DNA of 64,000 nucleotides. Origin: Exiguobacterium sp. TNDT2. Its GTDB lineage: Bacteria; Bacillota; Bacilli; Exiguobacteriales; Exiguobacteriaceae. Position numbers and translations under genes: made by a program. The notes under the pieces were generated by a model. That model had not been told where the DNA came from and did no database searches. It saw only the letters and a list, made by a program, of their open reading frames with translations. Location of the stretch: the NCBI RefSeq assembly GCF_003331145.1, contig NZ_QLVE01000010.1, forward strand, positions 1 through 64,000, in the 5' to 3' direction. This document shows, in pieces, positions 8,050 through 15,885 of the stretch (positions are counted from its first letter, which is position 1; each line of letters opens with the position of its first letter).

Positions 8050-8862
8050 TTAAGACGTGCTGGCTGCCAGTGAGCCGACTTGTTGATCGATGAATGCCAT
8101 CGAGATTGAATTGAAGTGATCGGGTTGATCGACATTGACGACGTGACCTGAGTCAGAGACGACCTGGACGCGTGCCGTCGGTTGATGTTTCGCGGTCCGT
8201 TCGACAGCTTCAAGGAACATGTAGTCCTCGTCACCCATAATATAGAGAATCGGTACGTTCGTCTCGATTGAAGAGAAATGACGAAGCAACGGATTCATAT
8301 TTTCAGTCATCTTGAACCAGCGGATGAACTCACGCTGACACAGGTTGGCCGCATCACGGACGAACATCATGCGTGATTTCTTATGCCGTTTTTTCGGCAA
8401 CAAAATCCACGCGAAGAGCTGATATAGCCACATATAGGGCACGAAGCTCTGCACGAGACTGCCGAGGCGAATCAACAACGTCGAGCGGACGTTGAATTTG
8501 ACGATGGCCCCACCAAGTACGACCGAAGCAATTCGCTCGGGATGGTGCTCGAACATCGCTTGAATGACAATCGTCCCGAGTGATAAACCGACCATATGTC
8601 CTTTTTCAATCTGTAAGTGGTCCATGACCTCGACGACATCTTCGACAACGACGTCAAGCGTATAGGCGTTCAGCGGTTGGTTCAACGACTGTTCTTCGTT
8701 GTACGAACCGCCGTGTCCGCGCAAGTCGAGCAGGAGCACGTTATATTTCTTTTTGAACGGCCGAATTTGACGATACCAATGCGACAGACTTCCACCCGCG
8801 CCATGAATGAAGATGACCCAAGGGTGGTCGTCGCTTAAAGTGTACGTTTTATAATGCAACAT
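8050..8862 (-). CDS. Alpha/beta hydrolase
   Basis: A 270-residue alpha/beta-hydrolase fold protein. The oxyanion-hole segment FIHGAGGSLSHW is near residue 19, the nucleophile elbow is GLSLG (about 97-101), the acid is in MGDEDYMF, and the catalytic His is in SDSGHVVNVDQPDHF near the end. The substrate cannot be predicted; the lid region (about 125-185) is rich in aromatic residues, compatible with an ester or lipid substrate. ATG at 8862 has GGAGG nine bases upstream; the upstream ATG at 8910 lacks a ribosome site. It lies just downstream of rnhC on the same strand. Confidence 0.8.
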   Translation of the reverse strand: MLHYKTYTLSDDHPWVIFIHGAGGSLSHWYRQIRPFKKKYNVLLLDLRGHGGSYNEEQSLNQPLNAYTLDVVVEDVVEVMDHLQIEKGHMVGLSLGTIVIQAMFEHHPERIASVVLGGAIVKFNVRSTLLIRLGSLVQSFVPYMWLYQLFAWILLPKKRHKKSRMMFVRDAANLCQREFIRWFKMTENMNPLLRHFSSIETNVPILYIMGDEDYMFLEAVERTAKHQPTARVQVVSDSGHVVNVDQPDHFNSISMAFIDQQVGSLAASTS

Positions 8863-8934
8863 GAACGCTATCCTCCAAAAATTTTTAAGTTCATTAAACC
8901 CTAAAAACAATATACCATATCTACAAACGTAGGA

Positions 8935-9846
8935 CTATCGTTTCAACTCGCTCAAGCGAATCGCTTTCTTCGTGTTGGCGAAGTGGACTTTCGCCACTTC
9001 GTTCAAACGCTCTTGACCGTAACGGATGATCAACTCGGCCGCAACTTGATCGACTTTGGCACCGGCGCCTTTCGGTAAGGTGACCCCGAGTGTCGCACTT
9101 AACTTGTCCATTTCTTTTAAGAACAAGGCGCGGGCGAGAATCGAGGCAGCGGCCACGGCGACATGTAGCCCTTCCGCTTTCGTCGAAAAATAGACGTCGT
9201 CTTTGACGACCGCCTTTTCAGATCGCAAATGGTTATAATAGACGTTCTTTTCAGCGAACTGATCGATTAAAATGGCGTCAGGTGTCGCATCGAGCTTCTT
9301 CAATAAGGCCGACAAGGCGGCATTATGCGCAATGGCCGTCATTTTTCCTTGCGTCATCGTCCGTTGCATCTTATTATATGCCGGATTGTGCAACGTCGCT
9401 TTCTGATAAGTGATGGTGACATGCAAGTCTTTAGCGATGCGGACGATTTCTGTGTCCGACAGCAGTTTGGAGTCTTTGACCCCGAGTTCTTTGACGAGGG
9501 CGATTTTCTCTTTTGGCACATAAGCGGCGACGACGACGAGCGGTCCGAAATAATCACCTTTTCCGACTTCGTCGCTCCCGATGACAGACCAGTCCGCAAA
9601 GCCTTCCGGCAGAACATTTTTCGGAACACTTGGTTCTTTTTTAATGCTTGTTCCCCATTTGGCGGCTTCCGTGTCAGCATTGCGTCCCTGGAACATGACT
9701 TTACCCGAATTGTAGACTGTAATCACGCACTGAGGTGTTTTGGCACTGAAACGTGCGTGTGGTGGGGGGTTGACTGAATGGGCCCGATAACTCGCGATGA
9801 GTTCCTCCTGGGCGGTAGCTGATAATTTAATGACTTGATTGCCCAA
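8935..9846 (-). CDS. rnhC: Ribonuclease HIII
   Basis: Cleaves the RNA strand of RNA-DNA hybrids. The N-terminal substrate-binding domain (about 1-80, containing ITVYNSGKVMFQG) is followed by the RNase HII/III catalytic core starting with GSDEVGKGDYFGP, with further acidic residues in GVKDSKLLSD and AILIDQFAEKNV. In B. subtilis rnhC also lies next to pheST. A TTG start at 9846 (reading MGNQVIKLSATAQ) has AAAGGAA at nine bases; the GTG at 9855 abuts that site and is less likely. No RNase HII gene is in the window. Confidence 0.92.
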   Translation of the reverse strand: MGNQVIKLSATAQEELIASYRAHSVNPPPHARFSAKTPQCVITVYNSGKVMFQGRNADTEAAKWGTSIKKEPSVPKNVLPEGFADWSVIGSDEVGKGDYFGPLVVVAAYVPKEKIALVKELGVKDSKLLSDTEIVRIAKDLHVTITYQKATLHNPAYNKMQRTMTQGKMTAIAHNAALSALLKKLDATPDAILIDQFAEKNVYYNHLRSEKAVVKDDVYFSTKAEGLHVAVAAASILARALFLKEMDKLSATLGVTLPKGAGAKVDQVAAELIIRYGQERLNEVAKVHFANTKKAIRLSELKR

Positions 9847-9903
9847 TATGAGCACTTCCTTTCTAACGCTAGCAAATTAATCTTACATTTTTTTTAGATA
9901 TTT

Positions 9904-9932
9904 TGAAACCAAAGTTTCGCTCTAAACGTATA
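9904..9932 (+). promoter_or_regulatory. Sigma-W-type promoter of the coiled-coil/NfeD/flotillin operon
   Basis: TGAAAC at 9904-9909, a 17-base spacer and CGTATA at 9927-9932. This matches the extracytoplasmic-function sigma-W consensus (TGAAAC, 16-17 bases, CGTA). It lies 38 bases before the first ATG. In B. subtilis the homologous yuaFGI operon is under sigma-W. A near-identical site precedes the second flotillin operon at 43926-43954. Confidence 0.7.
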
Positions 9933-9969
9933 GACAAGTGAGTAAAGAAAGAAGCGAGGTGAGTCGGAG

Positions 9970-10371
9970 ATGTGGTGGCGCGATGACACGGATGAAGATG
10001 AGGCAGAATCTCTCTATAAACATATTCTCGAGCTAGAAGCTCGGATTGCGAAGCTGATCGCCCATCAAGTCAGGGTGCGTCGCTTGCTCATGCAGGAATC
10101 GTCGGAAGCGGCGACTGAGCAAATCATTGCGTTACAGGCGGAAGTCGATCACTATTTGTCACTTCTGCGACAAGAACGGATGGAAGCGGTCGACCGCTTT
10201 GATCGCTTGCGTCTCGAGCAGACGTTAGGACGGGTCCGGCAGTCGGTCGAGCAACCGACCCGACCGTTGGCAGAGTGGGATACGATCGAACAGGCGCTCG
10301 CGCTCGAAGTCGAACATTTACGCCGCGTCCTTTCGTACGAACGACAGCGTCGCGCCGAGGAGGAGTGGTAA
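9970..10371 (+). CDS. Unrecognised acidic coiled-coil protein, first gene of a flotillin operon
   Basis: A 133-residue soluble protein made almost entirely of charged amphipathic helix (residues about 10-80 and 100-130; ELEARIAKLIAHQVRVRRLL, EVEHLRRVLSYERQRRAEEE), with no membrane segment and no family I recognise. It starts at ATG 9970 after GAGGTGA and ends in TAATG, so its stop overlaps the ATG of the NfeD-like gene. Its place between a sigma-W-type promoter and the NfeD/flotillin pair suggests a role in the membrane-stress or flotillin system, perhaps as an assembly partner. This is inference only. Confidence 0.65.
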   Translation: MWWRDDTDEDEAESLYKHILELEARIAKLIAHQVRVRRLLMQESSEAATEQIIALQAEVDHYLSLLRQERMEAVDRFDRLRLEQTLGRVRQSVEQPTRPLAEWDTIEQALALEVEHLRRVLSYERQRRAEEEW

Positions 10372-10892
10372 TGGAATCGTTAGATCAGCTATATTGGTGG
10401 GTACTCATCATCGCCGGTCTCGGTACATTCGTGTACATGATTTTTTCAGATGCGTTCGATGTATTTGATGGTTGGTTCAATCCCGCCGTCATCTTATCGT
10501 TTTTAGCGCTCGGTGCTGGGATCGGATTGATATTAAACGCCCTTGCCCACGTGTCGCCGATGATTGGGCTAGCCGTCGCCCTCGTCGGATCGTTCGCGCT
10601 CACGACGCTCCTGTACTTATTTGTCCTCTTGCCGCTGTCGAACGCGGAAGAATCGATCGGCATGACCGACGAATCCCTCGTCGGCCTCATCGGTCGTTTG
10701 ACGGTCCCGGTCCCGGAAGGCGGGTTTGGCGAAGTGCTCGTCGAATCGGTGACAGGATCCGTATTAAAAACGGCTAAGAGTGTCGACGGAAAAGCCATCG
10801 ATACGACACAACGCGTCGTCATCATCGAAGTCGAACGAAACATTGCGGTCGTCATGGAGTATGACGAGCCGACAATCCGAAAGGAGTTTTAA
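10371..10892 (+). CDS. NfeD-like membrane protein (YuaF type)
   Basis: A 173-residue protein with three N-terminal membrane segments (about 8-26, 38-58, 63-85) and a C-terminal OB-fold NfeD domain (about 100-173; LIGRLTVPVPEGGFGEVLVE, RVVIIEVERNIAVVMEY). It lacks the ClpP-like protease domain of long NfeD proteins. Short NfeD proteins partner with flotillins; B. subtilis YuaF is the counterpart, encoded next to yuaG (floT). The open frame extends upstream, but ATG at 10371, overlapping the previous stop and preceded by GAGGAGGAG, is the obvious start. Confidence 0.82.
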   Translation: MESLDQLYWWVLIIAGLGTFVYMIFSDAFDVFDGWFNPAVILSFLALGAGIGLILNALAHVSPMIGLAVALVGSFALTTLLYLFVLLPLSNAEESIGMTDESLVGLIGRLTVPVPEGGFGEVLVESVTGSVLKTAKSVDGKAIDTTQRVVIIEVERNIAVVMEYDEPTIRKEF

Positions 10893-10895
10893 CGT

Positions 10896-12410
10896 ATGAA
10901 CACAGCTATTTTAGCCAGTATTATCGTCGGGGTGATCTTGCTCGCCTTGATTTTCGTCTTCGTGTTGAAGTATCGCACGGTCGGACCAGATGAGGCGCTC
11001 ATCGTCACCGGCAGCTATTTAGGGAAAAAGAACGTCCATAGCGATGCGTCAGGCAATCGCGTAAAAATCATTCGCGGAGGCGGGACATTCGTCTTGCCGG
11101 TGTTCCAGCAGGCAGAGCCACTCAGTCTTCTCTCGAGCAAACTTGAAGTGACGACACCGGAAGTGTATACCGAGCAAGGTGTACCGGTCATGGCGGACGG
11201 AACGGCCATCATCAAAATCGGCGGCTCCATCAGCGAGATTGCCACGGCGGCCGAACAATTCCTCGGCAAACCGAAAATCGAACGCGAGAACGAGGCGAAA
11301 GAAGTGCTCGAAGGTCACCTGCGTTCAATCCTCGGTTCGATGACGGTCGAAGAAATCTATAAAAACCGCGACAAGTTCTCCCAAGAAGTGCAACGCGTCG
11401 CCTCACAAGATTTGGCCAAAATGGGTCTCGTTATCGTCTCGTTCACCATCAAAGATGTCCGCGACAAGAACGGCTATCTCGAATCGCTCGGGAAACCGCG
11501 AATCGCGCAAGTGAAGCGTGATGCCGATATCGCAACGGCCGAAGCGGACAAAGAGACGCGGATCAAACAAGCAGAAGCGATGAAGGACGCGAAGAAAGCA
11601 GAACTCGAACGCGCCTCAGAAATCGCGGAAGCCGAGAAAGAGAATCAGCTTCGCATCGCCGCCTATCGCCGCGAGCAAGACGTCGCAAAGGCCCGTGCCG
11701 ACCAAGCGTATGAACTAGAGGAAGCCCGCGCCAAACAAGAAGTCACCGAGCAACAGATGCAAGTCCAAATCATCGAGCGTCAAAAGCAAATCGAGCTCGA
11801 AGAGAAAGAAATCATGCGTCGCGAGAAACAATACGATTCTGAAGTGAAGAAGAAAGCCGATGCCGACCGCTACGCAATCGAGCAGTCAGCCGAAGCCGAC
11901 AAGGCGCGTCAAATCGCCGCGGCCGATGCCGAGAAGTACCGCATTGAAGCAGAAGCGAAAGCCGACGCCGAACGTGTCCGTCTCGCCGGTGTGGCCGAAG
12001 CCGATTCGGAACGGGCCAAAGGGGAAGCGGAAGCCGAGATTATCCGCTTGACGGGTCTTGCCGAAGCCGAAGCGAAACAAAAGATCGCGGAAGCGTTCGA
12101 ACAGTACGGACAGGCCGCCATTCTCGACATGGTCGTCAAGATGCTTCCGGACTATGCGAAACAGATTGCAGCACCGCTTGGCAATATCGACAAGATCACG
12201 GTCGTCGATACGGGTAGCGGTAAAGACGGAGGTGCCGGCAAAGTCACGGGGTATGCCACAGATTTGATGGCATCGCTGCAACAGACGCTCAAAGCGTCGT
12301 CAGGAATCGATATGAAAGACTTACTCGACAACTTTGCCGGAAAAGGCAACGTTCAACCGAGTGCGGATCGCGAATTGAGTGATTCGACGTTCGCCGCGAC
12401 GGAAGAATAA
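10896..12410 (+). CDS. floT: Flotillin FloT/YuaG-like
   Basis: A 504-residue SPFH/Band 7 protein. It has an N-terminal membrane-inserting segment (about 4-26), an SPFH domain (about 30-215) and a long alanine/glutamate-rich coiled coil (about 215-410) with AEAD/AEAK repeats. The C-terminal tail is variable. Flotillins scaffold functional membrane microdomains and affect membrane fluidity. Size and layout match B. subtilis YuaG (about 509 residues). The gene starts three bases after the NfeD-like stop and ends at a terminator. It is distinct from the FloA type at 44513. Confidence 0.9.
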   Translation: MNTAILASIIVGVILLALIFVFVLKYRTVGPDEALIVTGSYLGKKNVHSDASGNRVKIIRGGGTFVLPVFQQAEPLSLLSSKLEVTTPEVYTEQGVPVMADGTAIIKIGGSISEIATAAEQFLGKPKIERENEAKEVLEGHLRSILGSMTVEEIYKNRDKFSQEVQRVASQDLAKMGLVIVSFTIKDVRDKNGYLESLGKPRIAQVKRDADIATAEADKETRIKQAEAMKDAKKAELERASEIAEAEKENQLRIAAYRREQDVAKARADQAYELEEARAKQEVTEQQMQVQIIERQKQIELEEKEIMRREKQYDSEVKKKADADRYAIEQSAEADKARQIAAADAEKYRIEAEAKADAERVRLAGVAEADSERAKGEAEAEIIRLTGLAEAEAKQKIAEAFEQYGQAAILDMVVKMLPDYAKQIAAPLGNIDKITVVDTGSGKDGGAGKVTGYATDLMASLQQTLKASSGIDMKDLLDNFAGKGNVQPSADRELSDSTFAATEE

Positions 12411-12414
12411 GTGT

Positions 12415-12446
12415 GAAGCCACAGATCGTCTGTGGCTTTTTTGTTT
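12415..12446 (+). terminator. Terminator after floT
   Basis: Stem AGCCACAGA/TCTGTGGCT (12417-12425, 12429-12437) with a 3-base loop, followed by a T-rich tract. Confidence 0.88.
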
Positions 12447-12481
12447 TTACTCGGATTCACCTAAAATTAAAAAGAAAGGCT

Positions 12482-12508
12482 TCAAACTCAATCGGTTTCT
12501 GACGATAA
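12482..12508 (+). promoter_or_regulatory. Possible sigma-D-type promoter of the lipoprotein/chemoreceptor pair
   Basis: TCAAA at 12482-12486, a 14-base spacer and GACGATAA at 12501-12508 resemble the motility sigma factor consensus (TAAA, 14-16 bases, GCCGATAT). Chemoreceptor genes in Bacillales are usually sigma-D dependent. The match is imperfect, so this is suggestive only. Confidence 0.4.
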
Positions 12509-12546
12509 GGGAGATGTCAGACCATTAGAGAGAGGAAGTAGCTATT

Positions 12547-13518
12547 ATGAAGAAATCACTCATTATCGGCTTGTTGGCCGCATGTGTGACTTGGTTGCCG
12601 GGTTGTCAGTCTGTCATTGACCAGCCAGAACAAACCGTTGAAACTCGCCAATCGATGGGTGTTGTCTTGTCCGATGTTGGTCTCGGCGACCAATCATTCA
12701 GTGATGCGGCGATGCGCGGCATGGGACAACTCCGTGAGACGGGGGAATGGTTCGTCGATTATCGCGAACTTGCAGAGACGGAAACATATAAAGCAGGGTT
12801 CGAACAGCTCGTCGCCGACGGACATGATGTCATCATCGGTCTCGGTTTCGCCTGTCAGACGGATTTGGAGGCGGTGGCAGCCGAACATCCAGAGCAACAG
12901 TTCGCGTTGATTGATGCGGTCTCGACGTTACCAAACGTCATGTCGGTGACGTTCCAAGAGATGGAAGGGAGCGCACTCGCCGGCGCAGTGGCGGGACTTG
13001 AGACCGAATCGAACAAAATCGGCTTTATCGGAGGCGTCGACAACGAGCTGATTCAAAAGTTCGAGACCGGCTTCGAACTCGGGGCAAAGAACGTGAATGA
13101 AGATGTGACGATGCTCGTCGATTTCGCCAACGATTTCGCCTCGCCAGAAATCGGCCGCCAGTTGGCCGAGAAACAGATTGAAGCCGGAGCGGACGTGCTG
13201 TACGCAGCTGCCGGACTGACTGGAGTCGGCGTCTTAGAGACGGCTGAGCGAAACGGGATCAAAGCGATCGGTGTCGACAGCGATCAATCGATGATTGCGC
13301 CTGATGCGGTCATCACATCGATGTTGAAACAAGTCGATTTGGCCATCGTCGAGATTGCGGACCGGGTCGAAGCAAAGGCGTTCAACGCCCATATCGAACT
13401 TGGAATCGATCAAGGCGGTGTCGGGTTGGCCGCTCTTCGTCGTGTCCAGTGGGATGACGATGAGACGAAACGGTTCGAGGCGTTTCAGAAACAGTTGATG
13501 GAGGGGACGCTAAAATGA
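12547..13518 (+). CDS. BMP-family substrate-binding lipoprotein
   Basis: A 323-residue exported lipoprotein with a type II signal peptide ending in LPGC (Cys20). The mature part resembles BMP/Med-type periplasmic-binding proteins, which bind nucleosides or related ligands. Visible segments are [53 protein letters not shown] and [18 protein letters not shown]. No ABC permease or ATPase gene is adjacent. Instead its last bases overlap the ATG of a chemoreceptor (ATGA), so the pair is translationally coupled. Inference: it is a ligand sensor presenting its substrate to the receptor rather than a transport component. Confidence 0.8.
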   Translation: MKKSLIIGLLAACVTWLPGCQSVIDQPEQTVETRQSMGVVLSDVGLGDQSFSDAAMRGMGQLRETGEWFVDYRELAETETYKAGFEQLVADGHDVIIGLGFACQTDLEAVAAEHPEQQFALIDAVSTLPNVMSVTFQEMEGSALAGAVAGLETESNKIGFIGGVDNELIQKFETGFELGAKNVNEDVTMLVDFANDFASPEIGRQLAEKQIEAGADVLYAAAGLTGVGVLETAERNGIKAIGVDSDQSMIAPDAVITSMLKQVDLAIVEIADRVEAKAFNAHIELGIDQGGVGLAALRRVQWDDDETKRFEAFQKQLMEGTLK

Positions 13519-15158
13519 GCTTACGGAAACGGTTTCTCTTTTCGACCGTCTTCACGGTCTTATTGATTGTCTTGATGATGGGTTATGTCTTATTGACGCT
13601 CAATCGTCTGCAGACATATAACGAGCAGTACGGCACTCAGATGATTGAACTGTCCCAGCTCGAGACGTCGCTCCTGCAAGAACAATCCCTTTGGACATCG
13701 CTCGGTGAGCAGATGAGCCAATCAACGCTCACACAGCTCGAGAGGATTCGAGCGACGAACACGGAGACGTTCACGACGCTCGAACAAACGTACCTCATCC
13801 CTGAATTCGCGAACCATTTAGAACGCGCGACGATGAAGTATGAGCGGATTGGAGCCGAAGTCGAGACGGCTGAGGCAGGCGGGATTGCCGCCCGGATTCA
13901 AGCGGCGAAACTTGAAGGGGTACTGAATGACGTGAACACGCTCCTCTTGAAAAATGGAACGTTCTATGAGGCGCTACAAGCCGAGGCAGCGAGTGAGACG
14001 AAGCGTCTCTTGCTCGTGTCGGTATTATTGACGATTTTCGTCATCGGCGCACTCAGTGTCTATAACTTCTTCTTTGCCCGCTCGATCACCCAACCGCTCA
14101 AACGTAACGTCGAGGCGGCGGAAGCAATCGCGGCCGGCCGGTTGATCACGTTGCCGGACTCGACGCGGCGTGATGAAATCGGACGGTTGGAGCGGGCCAT
14201 GCAAGAGATGACGGTGTCGCTGCAGACGGTCATCGGATCCATCCGCGTCACGTCGATGAAAGTGAACGATATGACGGAGACGGCGGCCGCCGAAAACGAG
14301 GCTGTGGTCAGCACGACGTCGAACATCACGAACGCTGTCGATGAGATGGCAAACGGGGCACAGTCAATCGCGACCGAACTACAAGAGACACTTGAATCGG
14401 TCGGCATCATGGCGACATCATTCGAGACAAGTTTGAACCAGACGAAGCAGACGACCGAACAGACGTCTGAGATGACGCGTGAAGTCGCCGCTGGTATCGA
14501 GACGTTGACGGACCAGGAAGCGATTTTAGCGCGTGCGAGCGAACGTAACGCATCGCTCGTCAACCGGATGGATGATTTCGCCCGGAAAACAGAAGAAATC
14601 GAAAAAATGGCAAAGCTTGTGGAAGATGTCGCCGCTCAGACGAACTTGCTCGCCTTGAATGCGGCCATCGAGGCTGCACGTGCCGGAGAGGCCGGCCGAG
14701 GGTTTGCCGTCGTCGCCAGCGAAGTGAAGAAATTGGCCGAGGAGAGCAACGTGGCGACACGTTCCATCTTTGGTGTCGTCCAAACAATTCAGGACGAAGT
14801 CGTCCGCTTGACGGACATGGTCGAAGAGTCGAGTCGGGAACAGACGGCACAGCTCGAGGCGTTCGGAATGACGAAGCAGGCGTTCAACCGAATTCATGAC
14901 CGCACGGACCACGTCGCCTCGTTCGTCAGTACGATTGAACGCGAGATGGTCGCGTCGAGTTCGGAAGTGACGAACGTCTTGAAACGGGTCGAGGAAGTGA
15001 GCGGTGTCACCGAAGAACTTGCGGCGGGGAACGAGGAAGTCGCAGCCTCGATGAAAGAGCAGCAAGCGAGTTTCGATCAGATTTTCGCCTTGATGCAAGA
15101 GTTAGAAGGACAAGCCGCGGCACTCGCGAGCCAAGTTCAACATTTTGAAGAGGACTGA
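13515..15158 (+). CDS. Methyl-accepting chemotaxis protein
   Basis: A 547-residue transmembrane chemoreceptor. TM1 is about 8-29 and the extracellular helical sensing domain about 30-155. TM2 (about 157-179) is followed by HAMP (about 180-235) and a long cytoplasmic signalling coiled coil. The hairpin tip carries the conserved [16 protein letters not shown] at about 377-392. It should feed CheA/CheW. The ATG overlaps the stop of the BMP-type lipoprotein by four bases, so both are made together. No che genes are nearby. Confidence 0.95.
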   Translation: MSLRKRFLFSTVFTVLLIVLMMGYVLLTLNRLQTYNEQYGTQMIELSQLETSLLQEQSLWTSLGEQMSQSTLTQLERIRATNTETFTTLEQTYLIPEFANHLERATMKYERIGAEVETAEAGGIAARIQAAKLEGVLNDVNTLLLKNGTFYEALQAEAASETKRLLLVSVLLTIFVIGALSVYNFFFARSITQPLKRNVEAAEAIAAGRLITLPDSTRRDEIGRLERAMQEMTVSLQTVIGSIRVTSMKVNDMTETAAAENEAVVSTTSNITNAVDEMANGAQSIATELQETLESVGIMATSFETSLNQTKQTTEQTSEMTREVAAGIETLTDQEAILARASERNASLVNRMDDFARKTEEIEKMAKLVEDVAAQTNLLALNAAIEAARAGEAGRGFAVVASEVKKLAEESNVATRSIFGVVQTIQDEVVRLTDMVEESSREQTAQLEAFGMTKQAFNRIHDRTDHVASFVSTIEREMVASSSEVTNVLKRVEEVSGVTEELAAGNEEVAASMKEQQASFDQIFALMQELEGQAAALASQVQHFEED

Positions 15159-15187
15159 GACAAGTTTCGGCTTGTCTCTTTTTTTGT
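15157..15187 (+). terminator. Terminator after the chemoreceptor gene
   Basis: Stem GAGACAAG/CTTGTCTC (15157-15164, 15171-15178) with a 6-base loop and a seven-T tract. It starts within the stop codon of the gene. Confidence 0.88.
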
Positions 15188-15314
15188 CGTCTTGAAACGG
15201 ATGAGGCACACGTCCATCTGGGTCATAAGCGCGTCAGAAACGTTAAAGGCGGACCGGGTGCACCGATGGCCATTTCCTCATACTATAGGGGAGACTCACT
15301 CGAGGAGGAGACGT

Positions 15315-15884
15315 ATGGAAAAGTGGAAACGATATGTCATCGTGCTGCTGATTGGACTGTTTATCGGGGTGGGCTATATGTTTTATTCGAAAGAACCGGA
15401 GACGCCGATGGTCGAACAGTTCATCGCGACACCCGAACCGGAAGTCGAGCCGAGCGTCCCGACCGAAATCGTCGTCTATGTAACTGGGGCAGTTGAGGCA
15501 CCGGATATGTATACGATGCCGCAAGGGGCGCGTGTCGGAGATGTGTTGTCTCTCGCCGTCTTGACGGATGAGGCTGATCCCGAACAATTGAACTTGGCCC
15601 AACTGCTCGTCGATGGGACGAAAGTGAGCGTCCCGAAAAAAGGGGAGACGGTCGTTGTGCCGGCCGCTGAAGAAGCGAGCGGGGGGACGAACGGGGTCCA
15701 TGTCAACAGTGCGACGAAAGAAGAATTGATGACCGTACCGGGAATTGGTCCGGCCAAAGCCGAAGCCATCCTGAATCACTTGAAGCAGAACGGTCCGTTC
15801 AAGTCGTACGAGGAGATCGGTGACGTCAAAGGATTCGGTGAGAAGACGCTAGAGAGCATGAAAGGGTATCTATTGGTGCCGTGA
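15315..15884 (+). CDS. comEA: Competence protein ComEA
   Basis: The membrane-anchored DNA receptor for natural transformation, 189 residues. An N-terminal membrane segment (about 7-23) and a Pro/Glu linker are followed by an SLBB domain (about 53-115, VYVTGAVEAPDMYTMPQGARV) and two C-terminal helix-hairpin-helix motifs (VNSATKEELMTVPGIGPAKA, YEEIGDVKGFGEKTLE) that bind double-stranded DNA. ATG at 15315 follows AGGAGGAG; the longer upstream frame has no ribosome site. comEC follows after one base; comEB, present in B. subtilis between them, is missing. Confidence 0.93.
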   Translation: MEKWKRYVIVLLIGLFIGVGYMFYSKEPETPMVEQFIATPEPEVEPSVPTEIVVYVTGAVEAPDMYTMPQGARVGDVLSLAVLTDEADPEQLNLAQLLVDGTKVSVPKKGETVVVPAAEEASGGTNGVHVNSATKEELMTVPGIGPAKAEAILNHLKQNGPFKSYEEIGDVKGFGEKTLESMKGYLLVP

Positions 15885-15885
15885 C

